Notes: generated from the sequence alone by a model not told the origin. DNA of 64,000 nucleotides from Brevibacillus sp. DP1.3A (GCF_013284245.2 NZ_CP085876.1:1791501-1855500), one strand, 5' to 3'; shown: positions 36,255 through 44,443, counted from the stretch's first letter. Made by a program: numbers and translations.

Positions 36255-36435
36255 ACACCTATGATGCAGAATACGTGCGCACCTCTATGACTTGGGGCGG
36301 AAGAAGATACGGTATGTGATTAACCAAACGCTGACCTACACAGGTTCTTATGGAACTGGAGGAAATTGGAGTAACCAAAACGTATTATGTATTTGAAGAA
36401 ACTAAGAAATCAGCAACAGGAAAAGGAACTGCATA
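36255..36435 (+). pseudogene. Eroded Rhs core fragment
   Basis: The stretch 36255-36392 aligns by eye with Rhs core DNA at 32277-32418 (shared runs such as GAATACGTGCGCACCTC and GGTTCTTATGGAACTGGAGG) but has small insertions and deletions that break the frame. It continues as KKSATGKGTA and stops near 36435. It is the remains of an older orphan tip whose partner may be the next gene. Confidence 0.8.
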
Positions 36436-36474
36436 GGATATTTTTAATATTACTAGTTTTGAAAGGATATAAAA

Positions 36475-36978
36475 ATGAATCAAGAACTAAGAATACTAAT
36501 AAATAAACTTATTGGCGGTGAAATAACAGATCTAGAATTTTTGGATTTGTTCAAGGGAAATATAGAAATAACTAGCTACATTGACAACCTGTTAGAAGTT
36601 ATTTGTAGAGAAAAAAATAAAGATGACCTAGGATTACTATTTTATATAGGATTTACATTTGATTTGTTTGATGAAAGACATTTGGAAATGTTAAACCAGT
36701 TAATTACTGAAGCTTGGCATAAGGCACATGAGGATATTGCTGGCTTGCTTCAATATTTTCAATCAAATTCATCGGTAGAAAGTCTTTATAAAGCAGCATT
36801 AACAAAATTTGAGTATCTTCATTACACAAATGCCCTTGCCGTAAAATGTATTTGGGCTCTAGGTGATATAAATACGCCAGAGTCTAAAGAGAAATTAGAA
36901 CTCTTAAGTAAATCAAAGGAAAAAGAAATGAAAAAGAATGCTTTACACCAATTAAAAAGAATCTCAATAACAAAGTAG
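36475..36978 (+). CDS. Putative HEAT-like immunity protein
   Basis: A 167-residue, all-helical acidic protein (KLIGGEITDLEFLDLFKG ... LALKCIWALGD-type repeat ... KKNALHQLKR) that reads like a short HEAT/ARM repeat, a common immunity fold. AAAGGA precedes the ATG by 7 nt. It follows the eroded Rhs fragment and is therefore taken as an orphan immunity gene. The family is not identified. Confidence 0.65.
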   Translation: MNQELRILINKLIGGEITDLEFLDLFKGNIEITSYIDNLLEVICREKNKDDLGLLFYIGFTFDLFDERHLEMLNQLITEAWHKAHEDIAGLLQYFQSNSSVESLYKAALTKFEYLHYTNALAVKCIWALGDINTPESKEKLELLSKSKEKEMKKNALHQLKRISITK

Positions 36979-37018
36979 TGTAAAATTTACCAAAGTGAAC
37001 ACATTTATGAAATATTCG

Positions 37019-37058
37019 AAAAAGCGACAGGTGGTTTAGTTACTTGACGCTTTTTGAA
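37019..37058 (+). terminator. Terminator after the HEAT-like gene
   Basis: AAAAAGCG pairs with CGCTTTTT across a 21-base loop; further T residues follow. Confidence 0.65.
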
Positions 37059-37169
37059 ATTTTTTATAATCCAATTTAAGGAGAGAGACTTCAAAAGTAG
37101 ATATAACCGCAAATAATACCGGTTACAATAAAAATTGCATCCCCCACTAATCGATCAGGAAATTACAGA

Positions 37170-37409
37170 GTGGCAAATACAGAAGCTAAATTGAATAAGG
37201 ATACGGATTCACCAGTACCGGCACCTGATAAAGCACCTGAAGGTTATATAAAGCATCATCATGAAGATGGAACAATAATGATTCTTGTTGAAAAAGTTAT
37301 TCATAGGGAGTTTCCTCTTAGAAGATTAGGTGGAGTATTGGGAGTACAGTTAAAAGATGTTTCGAAAGGTGAGGAATATGATCGAATTATTAATCGGAAA
37401 AATAGATAA
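37170..37409 (+). pseudogene. C-terminal remnant of an HNH-type toxin tip
   Basis: The 79-residue frame starts with GTG but has no ribosome site. Its core EGYIKHHHEDGTIMILVEKVIH followed by RLGGV matches the end of HNH-type nuclease toxin tips (consensus like GYxxHHxxDGxxMxLV, H, GG). Everything upstream of the HNH core is gone, so it is a fragment. It overlaps the next gene by 32 bp, as toxin and immunity genes often do. Confidence 0.65.
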
Positions 37410-37908
37410 AATTAGTGGAATATTAAGTGACGACCCATTTAGTCTGACTTTTACGGACATTACTAAAAATACGAATGAAGCACAATTCAAAAATTCCGAG
37501 AATAGTCTTTTAAAAGATTATTACTTGATTACAGATCGATATGAAAGATTAATTGGAGGGGTTATCAATATTTTTGGTCAACGGCAAGTTGCCGATATTC
37601 AGTTTTATGTAGAGGAAATGCAAAGGTTTGATGGTGACTGGATTTGTATAGGAAAAATTGAAAGGTATCCTTTGTTCATTAATAAGGAAAATGGTCAAGT
37701 AACGTGTTTATTTGGAGATCCCTTAGATCAAAATTTTGTTTTGGAATCGTATGGAGACTTCTATAACTTCTTACTTAACTATTTTCTAGGGGAACAATAT
37801 GGAGAAATTGGATTGAAGCTAGTTGAATCTGGAGGAAGTATAAATAGCGTTGGTTCAAAAGAGGATGAATGGTATAAAATGTTAGAAGAGAATGGTTTGT
37901 TAACATAG
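37378..37908 (+). CDS. SUKH-like immunity protein
   Basis: The 176-residue acidic protein follows and overlaps the HNH remnant. The order of strands and helices (DYYLITDRYERLIGGVINIFG, WICIGKIERYPLFINKENGQV, ESYGDFYNFLLNYFLG, ending EWYKMLEENGLL) suits the SUKH/SMI1-KNR4 immunity superfamily. GTGAGG lies just before the ATG. SUKH proteins commonly neutralise HNH and other nuclease toxins, which fits the neighbour. The family call is moderate. Confidence 0.65.
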   Translation: MIELLIGKIDKISGILSDDPFSLTFTDITKNTNEAQFKNSENSLLKDYYLITDRYERLIGGVINIFGQRQVADIQFYVEEMQRFDGDWICIGKIERYPLFINKENGQVTCLFGDPLDQNFVLESYGDFYNFLLNYFLGEQYGEIGLKLVESGGSINSVGSKEDEWYKMLEENGLLT

Positions 37909-37974
37909 TAATAGTCTTTCAATACAACCAATAAACCAAACAATAAGTAACACTTTCATTTGATAAACTGCCAG

Positions 37975-38018
37975 AGGCTTATTCCATCTTAAAAGATGAA
38001 GAGGAATAAGCCTGTTTT
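37975..38018 (+). terminator. Terminator after the SUKH-like gene
   Basis: AGGCTTATTCC pairs perfectly with GGAATAAGCCT, with an inner ATCTT/AAGAT pair and a T run. Confidence 0.93.
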
Positions 38019-38022
38019 CATG

Positions 38023-38214
38023 TCAAAGCAAGGAGACTCCGGTACCCTCTACTTTCCCCCTATACGAAGAATGAGCCATGGTGGTCAACTTCGTGAGAAA
38101 GTTGGTGGCAGCATAACCAAGGCGGGAAATCCCAGTCGAGTAGCTTTCCAATGAGTGACAATCCAAATCGACCCAGGCCTTTCCTAGTCTTTTTGTGTTT
38201 TTCCCAAATCCCAC
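38023..38214 (-). pseudogene. Possible gene fragment on the minus strand
   Basis: A 63-residue frame (GKAWVDLDCHSLESYSTGISRLGYAATNF...) with natural-looking composition, without a recognised family or good ribosome site. It may be a remnant of an inserted element in the gap 38019-38318. The rest of that gap is the leader of the secreted protein gene. Confidence 0.25.
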
Positions 38215-38318
38215 ACTTTCCCCTTACTTTTCACGAGGTTATCCCGAACATTCCCGACGCTCATACGGTACGATTTGTTTGTAAGAAAGAAACCATATGA
38301 GACAGGGAGTGTTCACAC

Positions 38319-39014
38319 ATGAAAAAAATGCTTTCCGTATCTGTAATCGCAGCAAGCTTGTTGGCAACGAGTGCGGTAGGAGCTTTTGCGGCGGAGAAAG
38401 AAGGAAAAGGAGCAGGGTGGAGCAGCCTGCCTGAAGTTCAAGCGCTAAAAGCATTGCAAGTGGAGCAAAAAGCTTTGCAAGATAAACTAAAAGGACAATC
38501 GGAAATCAACAGACAAGCATGGGACGTTCTTTGGGGCGATGTGACGAGAGAAGTACGCGAACAGGTAAAAAGTGCATTGGAAGAAACGAAACCACTGCGC
38601 GAAGCAAACAAATCGTTGTCTGCTGAATTGAAAGAAGCGAAGAAAGCAAAGGATAAAGAAAAGGTAGCGAGCATCAAGGCTGAAATCGCCGCAAACCATA
38701 CCGCCATCGAAGAAAAACTGGCGCATATCCAAACAGAATTGACCCAAGTAAAAGAGAAAAAAGCGTCCTTCAAAGAGATGAACCAAGAATTGAAGCCAAT
38801 CCGCACAGAAAAGAAAGAGAACAAAGAGCAAGCAAAAGAACTGAAAGCAAATGAGAAAAACACAGTGAAAGAAGCAAAAGAAGTATTCAAGGCTGGTGAC
38901 AAGGAGCAAGCAGCTGCATCCTTGCAAGAGGCTGCTGATCTGTTGAAAGAACTGATACAGGTACAAAGCGAGATTTTGGAGCAAAAGCAAGCGATTTCCG
39001 AGATTATTCAATAA
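38319..39014 (+). CDS. Secreted coiled-coil protein
   Basis: The 231-residue protein has a clear signal peptide (KKMLSVSVIAASLLATSAVGAFAAE, cleavage after AFA) and then almost only charged helix rich in Lys, Glu, Ala and Gln with heptad character (KSLSAELKEAKKAKDKEKV, HIQTELTQVKEKKASF). No known domain is seen. It may be a cell-wall or extracellular coiled-coil protein. GGGAGTG lies 7 nt before the ATG and its own terminator follows, so it is a single-gene unit lying between the two spike modules. A link to the injection system is possible but unsupported. Confidence 0.85.
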   Translation: MKKMLSVSVIAASLLATSAVGAFAAEKEGKGAGWSSLPEVQALKALQVEQKALQDKLKGQSEINRQAWDVLWGDVTREVREQVKSALEETKPLREANKSLSAELKEAKKAKDKEKVASIKAEIAANHTAIEEKLAHIQTELTQVKEKKASFKEMNQELKPIRTEKKENKEQAKELKANEKNTVKEAKEVFKAGDKEQAAASLQEAADLLKELIQVQSEILEQKQAISEIIQ

Positions 39015-39092
39015 GGAACGTCTACGAGAAGAGTGACAGCCCGAATCCTGTTATTGACTAGACAGATGTTCCCCCTCACATAAGAGACAGAA

Positions 39093-39125
39093 AGCCCGTT
39101 GCACGCCAGCGGGCTATTTTCTTTA
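39093..39125 (+). terminator. Terminator after the coiled-coil gene
   Basis: AGCCCGTTG pairs with CAGCGGGCT (one G-U), followed by ATTTTCTTT. The gap 39126-39369 has no supported gene; a 60-residue minus frame in it lacks support. Confidence 0.9.
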
Positions 39126-39369
39126 TGTTCACCCGGCTAAGTGTGACCGGCTGCAAGAATCACATCGGTTGAACCAGGCGCATGGGAAACGTCTGTCCCA
39201 TTGATGATTCGATTCGTATCAAGCCATTCAGGACTAACGACCCATTCAAAAAATCCCAAATAATACCGATTGTAAGATTGTGTGTAAAATAATGGTCTTA
39301 TTTGGAAGGGTGAATCCATTTCCCTAGGAGCATCGGAGGAGGGGGTTCATCTGGCAGGGAGGGGATACC

Positions 39370-40845
39370 ATGAGCAATCGAACACTCACTTATGGAGATA
39401 TACAAGTTTCGCCCTATGAATTTACTCATCTGCAAACGATGAAAGTCGTGAAAAAGATGAACGAGCATGCGCGACTGACGCTCACGGGAATCATTTCTGA
39501 AGAGCGAAAAGATAGCTACGTAAACCAGACAAATGCGCAAACACTGATCAGTGTGGCACTGGCGGATGAATCGGGCAAGCCGAAAACATGGTTCCAGGGA
39601 ATCGTCTTGCGCGTCCATGTCAAAGCGGTACGCGGTATTTATTACTTGTCGCTGGAGGCAATTTCTCATACCTATTTGTTGGATGTCAAAACGAGAAAGC
39701 GTTCGTTTCAAAACCCGGCGATGACCTATGCAGGGCTCGTGAAAACGGTGTTGTCCGGGTACGGAAAAGCTGATTTTATTGACTCTGTTACGAACGGCAA
39801 GGCTTTGAATACGTTTGTCATGCAGTATGAAGAAACCGATTGGCAGTTCCTGAAGAGGATGGCGTCGCGCTTTTATACAGGTTTGATCCCGACAACGGCT
39901 TTTGACATTCCAAAGTTTTATTTCGGTTTGCCAAAAGGTCAAGATAAAGGAAAGCTTGCGGTTAGTCATTATACGGTGCATAAGCGTGTCGGGGATTATC
40001 AGAGTGATGCAGAGAACAAGGTTCCAGGAATCGATGACCAAGACTATACAGTGTATGAAGTGCAGAGCGAACGAGTACTGGAGGTCGGCAATGAGGTGAA
40101 CTTCAAGTCCAGACCACTTGTCGTCGGAGAAGCGGTCACGGAGATGAAGGAAGGTATTGTCACGCATACATACAAGCTTTATCCACGCCTAGGTCTGGCG
40201 CGTAAGAAGCAGTATAACCATGCCATCATCGGGGCGTCCATCCAGGGCCGGGTGCTGCAAGTCCAGAAGGACAATGTGCGAGCCAAGCTGGATATGGATG
40301 ATCAGCAGGATCAGAGCACGGCATATTGGTTCCCTTACTCCACCATTTATGCTTCCGAGGATCAAACCGGATGGTATGTCATGCCAGAGCTGAACGACCA
40401 GATTCGGATTTATTTCCCGAGCAAAAAAGAAGAGGACGGTATCGCGATCAGCTCTGTTCTCAAGGAAATCCCAGACGACGACAAACCAGCGCCCAAGCAG
40501 AAATCCTCACGGAAAAGCAGTTCAGGAGGAGGTGGAGGTGGCGGTGGAGACCGGATGAAGGACCCTGCTGTAAAAACGTTTCGTACCAAGTATGGCAAGG
40601 AAATCGTACTGGCTCCAGACAAAATTGTGATCACGACAGGAGATATGTCGATTACGATCAGTGATACGAGCGGGATCGATATCCAGAGTAGCCAGAATGT
40701 GAACATTACAGCCGGTAAGGACATGAAACTGTCAGCTGCTTCTCTTCATATTAGTGCGGATAAAGTAGAACTGAGTGGAAAAGGAAATACAATCAAACTG
40801 GAAGAGAAGATCGAGATGAAAGGTTCGGAAATCAAGATGAACTAG
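39370..40845 (+). CDS. VgrG-like spike protein 2
   Basis: The 491-residue paralogue of the protein at 23704: gp27-like region with QYEETDWQFLKRMASRF, OB-fold part (GASIQGRVLQVQKDNVRAKL, WFPYSTIYASEDQTGWYVMP, IRIYFPSKKEEDGIAISSV) and a C-terminal beta-helix (DMSITISDTSGIDIQSSQNV). Between the last two lies an inserted Ser/Lys run and a poly-Gly linker (SSGGGGGGGD, about residues 384-394) absent in paralogue 1. There is no toxin extension. It opens the second spike module, with a GAGGGG site before the ATG. It may load different effectors on the same machine. Confidence 0.92.
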   Translation: MSNRTLTYGDIQVSPYEFTHLQTMKVVKKMNEHARLTLTGIISEERKDSYVNQTNAQTLISVALADESGKPKTWFQGIVLRVHVKAVRGIYYLSLEAISHTYLLDVKTRKRSFQNPAMTYAGLVKTVLSGYGKADFIDSVTNGKALNTFVMQYEETDWQFLKRMASRFYTGLIPTTAFDIPKFYFGLPKGQDKGKLAVSHYTVHKRVGDYQSDAENKVPGIDDQDYTVYEVQSERVLEVGNEVNFKSRPLVVGEAVTEMKEGIVTHTYKLYPRLGLARKKQYNHAIIGASIQGRVLQVQKDNVRAKLDMDDQQDQSTAYWFPYSTIYASEDQTGWYVMPELNDQIRIYFPSKKEEDGIAISSVLKEIPDDDKPAPKQKSSRKSSSGGGGGGGGDRMKDPAVKTFRTKYGKEIVLAPDKIVITTGDMSITISDTSGIDIQSSQNVNITAGKDMKLSAASLHISADKVELSGKGNTIKLEEKIEMKGSEIKMN

Positions 40846-40862
40846 AGGGGGCACTGACATCG

Positions 40863-41966
40863 ATGAAGAAAGAGGAAGCGCTCCAGCATCTGCACGATAA
40901 CATCTTCCTGCCAGCGTTGGCTGAAAGCGTAGCGGCACTCGAGCGCTATTTCCAGCAAAACAAGGATCAGCTCGTCCGGGAGTTCGTGGAGTCTTTTCGG
41001 CAAATACTCCAGCATATTGCCTTCATGCAGAACAATCAGGAGCTTCCCCCTGTCGGTTTTATTCACTACTCGTTACTTCGGACAACGGTATTGGATGGCA
41101 CACACACATTTTTGATAGAGGCTTATACGGATCAATGGTACTGGGAGCCAGTGGATTGCTATGCACGGTACGATGCAGCATGGGCTTTGCAAGAGGTGTC
41201 CACGCTCATTTCGCTACTGGACGAACGCCGAAAAATGTACATGGGGATCATACACGCTGCTGATGTGGAGTATATGGTGCTAAAGGAAATCGAGCTTTTC
41301 TGTCAGTTTGTCACAGCGCTTTCACGAGTAGCGATTCCGGAGGTTATTAAGCTGCCTGAGTACCAACAGATTAGGAAAGCGGATCGTCTGTACATACGAG
41401 TGGGCGAATTCAAAGACATCAGCGAAGTGGTGTACGTAGAAGAGCGAATCAAGCGGGAGGAGAAGGAGTGCAGAAGCCTGCTTGGGCAACCGAAAGGAAC
41501 GTTTTGCACCCATGAAACATTCGCCCACATGGATTTGCCGCGAAGCAATGTGGAGGCACTGGATTTGCGCTATTGCGATTTTAGCGGCAGTGATTTTACA
41601 GACAGTCAGTTCCGTGAGTGTGTCTTATTTGGAACAAGCTGGGTAAAGAGCAAGCTTCAACGCACTGATTTCAGCCATTCGCTTCTTTGTGATGCCAATT
41701 TTCGTCATGCTGACTTGAGCGGAGCCATCTTCTCTTATGCCGAGGGACAAGGAGTTAGTGCGGACGAGCTGCATCGTGTACCGGGCTTACTCGGTGTCCA
41801 ATTTGCATATGCTGATTTGGAAGGAGCGGATTTTCGCCATTCTCGTCTGTATCATGCGAATTTTCATGGAGCGAATTTGCGGAATGCCGTTTTTTTCGAG
41901 AAGGACCGGGAGCGCTTTGCATTGAGTGAAGCACAGATGCAGCAGATTGAGTGGAAAACGGAATAA
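40863..41966 (+). CDS. Pentapeptide-repeat protein of spike module 2
   Basis: The 367-residue paralogue of the protein at 25201. Residues 1-210 form the helical N-terminal domain (KEEALQHLHDNIFLPALAES; compare REEALQHFKEHEVPKRTIAS in copy 1), and 215-345 form the pentapeptide beta-helix (LDLRYCDFSGSDFTDSQFRE, ADLEGADFRHSRLYHANFHG, ANLRNAVF). The same mid-helix loop with a PGLLGVQFAYADL re-entry is kept. AGAGGGGG lies before the ATG. The N-terminal conservation suggests docking to a shared machine part such as VgrG. Confidence 0.85.
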   Translation: MKKEEALQHLHDNIFLPALAESVAALERYFQQNKDQLVREFVESFRQILQHIAFMQNNQELPPVGFIHYSLLRTTVLDGTHTFLIEAYTDQWYWEPVDCYARYDAAWALQEVSTLISLLDERRKMYMGIIHAADVEYMVLKEIELFCQFVTALSRVAIPEVIKLPEYQQIRKADRLYIRVGEFKDISEVVYVEERIKREEKECRSLLGQPKGTFCTHETFAHMDLPRSNVEALDLRYCDFSGSDFTDSQFRECVLFGTSWVKSKLQRTDFSHSLLCDANFRHADLSGAIFSYAEGQGVSADELHRVPGLLGVQFAYADLEGADFRHSRLYHANFHGANLRNAVFFEKDRERFALSEAQMQQIEWKTE

Positions 41967-41981
41967 AGGAGGCGGGATGAT

Positions 41982-42503
41982 ATGCGCGATTATTATTTGC
42001 TAGCAGATGATGGACGAATAGCTCAAAAGGTCGTACCATCGGGTCTGGGGCTGCAAAAGGAAAACACCTTCGAGCAACTCCCTCCGATATCCGTTCTCGA
42101 GGTGAACACGGATGGGGCCCATACCTACACAGATTGGTTGGAAAAGCCGATGCCGATGATTTCGGAGCGGATGAAAACCATTACTGCCAAATACAATCCC
42201 AGCGTGCAATGGAAGCGCGTCGATTTGATCGACAGCGAAACCAATCTGCGAAACGTCTACTGGGCCATGCAAGTACCTGCTGTAGATTGCCTTTCAATGG
42301 AGACGGCATTTCATTTGAACGGAACTGTAAAGAGGCTTGTATTAGATACCGATAAGATAAAGGCACATCATTTCTTTAAAGTTCAAGGGATTTTGGAGCC
42401 GTATATCGTGGTGAGTCTGGATGCTGCGGAAAGCTTCCTTCGCAGAAGCTTGAACGGATTTGTTTTGCAAAAAGTAGAGCAGGCACTGCGGAGGGAGCTA
42501 TGA
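41982..42503 (+). CDS. Imm11/DUF1629-like protein of spike module 2
   Basis: The 173-residue paralogue of the protein at 26343, with the shared pattern YLLADDGRIAQKV, VYWAMQVPAVDCLS, LNGTVKRLVLDTDKIKAHHF and FKVQGILEPYIVVSLDAAESFLRRSLNGFVL. AAAGGAGG lies upstream of the ATG. It again directly follows the pentapeptide gene and overlaps the next gene by 4 bp. It is an adaptor or immunity candidate for the pentapeptide protein. Confidence 0.75.
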   Translation: MRDYYLLADDGRIAQKVVPSGLGLQKENTFEQLPPISVLEVNTDGAHTYTDWLEKPMPMISERMKTITAKYNPSVQWKRVDLIDSETNLRNVYWAMQVPAVDCLSMETAFHLNGTVKRLVLDTDKIKAHHFFKVQGILEPYIVVSLDAAESFLRRSLNGFVLQKVEQALRREL

Positions 42504-43129
42504 CGATCTACTGGGATGAAAAGATTTTGGATGTATGGAACAGCATCCAGACACGGCGTCAACTCGCTGAAATGGAAGAACAACAGGTGCAATTGACGCT
42601 TGCGGAGTGTCTGGATGGCGTGCGAAATGGCTACTTGGAGTACGAAGGACGCAGATTCGAATTCGCGGAGAATCTCCTCTTTGACGGGCAGCTCGGCATT
42701 CAGTTGCCCCATTCGATGCAGCTTATACCGAGGGGGCGCGGGTCAAATAGCGGAGGGAATTCTCAGCACGAGCAGATTTCCTATAAAGAGGAAGAGAGCG
42801 CGGTCATGCTCGGGATGAATCATATGGCACATCTGTTGCCGATGAGCGGAGTGGAACCGTTTGTGCAGGCGATGACAGCACAAGTCAAAAAGGCGCAGGC
42901 AGGCTTGCAGGTCGTACATCATGAGCTTATCGAGCTGGATGGATGCAGGATTGCCAGCAGCGAATTCATCATTCCGATTGAGGACAAAACCTACTATCAA
43001 ATCTTGTTCGCGACATCGGTAAATGGGCGGGCACTACTCGGAAGCTTTCATTTTGAGTCTGAGGAAGTGCTCGTTTGGCAGCCTCTGGCTCATGCGTTGA
43101 TTCGCACACTACGGGTAGAGAAAATTTGA
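42500..43129 (+). CDS. DcrB/DUF1795-like protein of spike module 2
   Basis: The 209-residue protein is coupled to the previous gene (ATGA). The second half has the DcrB-like pattern (EESAVMLGMNHMAHLLPMSG, IASSEFIIPIEDKTYYQILF, NGRALLGSFHFESEEVLVWQ), parallel to the protein at 23039 (GRALLCTFNC). The first 70 residues differ (ETRRQLAEMEEQQVQL-like helix). It may be an effector chaperone of the EagR kind. In module 1 this gene is first; here it is last. Confidence 0.68.
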   Translation: MTIYWDEKILDVWNSIQTRRQLAEMEEQQVQLTLAECLDGVRNGYLEYEGRRFEFAENLLFDGQLGIQLPHSMQLIPRGRGSNSGGNSQHEQISYKEEESAVMLGMNHMAHLLPMSGVEPFVQAMTAQVKKAQAGLQVVHHELIELDGCRIASSEFIIPIEDKTYYQILFATSVNGRALLGSFHFESEEVLVWQPLAHALIRTLRVEKI

Positions 43130-43155
43130 TCATGACATAACAGGGAGGTTTCGAA

Positions 43156-43437
43156 TTGGAACAGCAGCAACATCCACAGCAATTGCAAGTGAGCGTGCCT
43201 GAAAATGAGCAGGTCATGTCAGTCAAGGATTGGTTGATTACTTTTTTAATTATGATGGTGCCCGTGGTCAATCTCGTGATGTATTTCGTGTGGGCATTTG
43301 GCAGTGAAGGCAATCTAAACAGAAAGAACTGGGCCAAAGCGAACTTGCTGATCTTAGGTGTTTGCATCGGGTTGTACTTGAGCGTTTTCTTTTTAATTTT
43401 GATCTTGGCATTCATTGGAGCTTCGGTTGAACAATAG
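43156..43437 (+). CDS. Small two-helix membrane protein A
   Basis: A 93-residue protein with a Gln-rich start, then two membrane helices (WLITFLIMMVPVVNLVMYFVWAF and LLILGVCIGLYLSVFFLILILAFIG) joined by the conserved loop GSEGNLNRKNWAKA. TTG 43156 has GGGAGG 6 nt upstream. The family resembles small uncharacterised Gram-positive membrane proteins. Its close paralogue follows 40 bp later. Position at the end of the injection locus raises a membrane-anchor or release role, but nothing proves it. Confidence 0.8.
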   Translation: MEQQQHPQQLQVSVPENEQVMSVKDWLITFLIMMVPVVNLVMYFVWAFGSEGNLNRKNWAKANLLILGVCIGLYLSVFFLILILAFIGASVEQ

Positions 43438-43476
43438 CGAGAACGGTGGATTGGCAAAAAACGTGGAGGGTGTAAA

Positions 43477-43752
43477 ATGGATCACCAAACGTATGTGGAA
43501 GGAAGCGTAGCGGAAAACGAAAAGGTCATGACAATGAAAGATTGGATTCTCGTCTCGTTGTTCATGATGATTCCGATCGCGAATATTGTTTTGTTATTTG
43601 TCTGGGCTTTTGGCTCAGATGGGAATCTGAATCGTAAAAATTGGGCAAAAGCCGGCTTGTTGTTAATGGCCATTCTTTTAGGTTTATACTTCGTCTTTGG
43701 TACGATAATCGCAATTATCACGTTTATTTTACTCGCCATGGAAGGGCAATAA
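43477..43752 (+). CDS. Small two-helix membrane protein B
   Basis: The 91-residue tandem paralogue of the preceding protein: DWILVSLFMMIPIANIVLLF, loop GSDGNLNRKNWAKA, LLLMAILLGLYFVFGTIIAI. GGAGGG precedes the ATG. A terminator follows and closes the injection-system locus. Confidence 0.8.
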   Translation: MDHQTYVEGSVAENEKVMTMKDWILVSLFMMIPIANIVLLFVWAFGSDGNLNRKNWAKAGLLLMAILLGLYFVFGTIIAIITFILLAMEGQ

Positions 43753-43775
43753 GGGACGATACTAAGACGTCGATC

Positions 43776-43823
43776 AGGCATATTCCAACTCGAATCACCG
43801 AGGAGGAATATGCCTTGTTTTTT
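43776..43823. terminator. Bidirectional terminator between the two loci
   Basis: AGGCATATTCC pairs perfectly with GGAATATGCCT, followed by a run of eight bases that is almost all T. The next gene converges from the right, so it may serve both strands. The stem resembles those at 36154 and 37975. Confidence 0.9.
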
Positions 43824-43834
43824 TACACGGAGCA

Positions 43835-44443
43835 TTACACCAGTTTTGCTTTTTTGACGTGCTTTTTCATCAACAGATTGCCGAAATAGCAGCCGAGCAA
43901 TCCGCCGACAAACGAAATCGAGCACATGATGAGAATCATACTGGGGGTTTCAAAGTAATAGAGCATCGCAGAAAGCTGCTCGGGTGTATAGCTTTTTTCC
44001 AAGGTCGCGAGATACGATTCGCGGAAGAAAATAAGCGGGACTACCCCGCAAAGCGAATAGCCGACATAAAAAACAGAATAGCTGATCGCATTGCGCACAG
44101 GATTCAGATAAGAGCCTTTTCCCCATAGGATCAGTTCGCAGATGAGTCCGATAACAGCTAAGGTAAGTAAGTAATTCGCGTAGCCAAAACCGACAAAATA
44201 CAATCCAGTCAAGACAGCTGTAAAAAATAGAGCCCCAGGCTTGGCGATTTTATTAGACATGACCATATAAATCGGACCGTTGAGTAGGGCAGTAAAGCCG
44301 CCAACCAGTAAATGAGAAACAACGGTAATAATCGGGGCGATCGTCATCAGTATCAGCATGACGACGTTAAAGATCGCGAGCGTAATAATATCCCGCATGG
44401 TCCATCTGCCGCTTTGGGCAGCTAATGATGTTTGGGCTTGCAT
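43835..44443 (-). CDS. ECF-type transporter S component (MptD/Trep_Strep family)
   Basis: The 202-residue membrane protein with about six helices resembles the MptD/Trep_Strep family of putative energy-coupling-factor S components (ITLAIFNVVMLILMTIAPII, ALLNGPIYMVMSNKIAKPGA, LLTLAVIGLICELILWGKGSY). Such S components bind the substrate for an ECF ABC module encoded elsewhere. ATG at 44443 has GGGAGG 7 nt upstream on its strand; a longer frame to 44614 is not needed. It is divergent from the siderophore genes, with Fur boxes in between, so it may move the siderophore, its metal complex or a precursor. The substrate is inferred. Confidence 0.8.
   Translation of the reverse strand: MQAQTSLAAQSGRWTMRDIITLAIFNVVMLILMTIAPIITVVSHLLVGGFTALLNGPIYMVMSNKIAKPGALFFTAVLTGLYFVGFGYANYLLTLAVIGLICELILWGKGSYLNPVRNAISYSVFYVGYSLCGVVPLIFFRESYLATLEKSYTPEQLSAMLYYFETPSMILIMCSISFVGGLLGCYFGNLLMKKHVKKAKLV

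Noticed and set aside
39137-39319. 60-residue minus-strand frame before vgrG2
   Set aside because: No start signal or family; it could be an old gene end, but support is too weak.
9885-43752. The locus as a plain phage tail or R-type pyocin/diffocin-like prophage
   Set aside because: There are no holin/endolysin pair, tape-measure gene, tail-assembly genes or phage regulators recognised. The kinase, phosphatase, FHA and Rhs genes are typical of injection systems.
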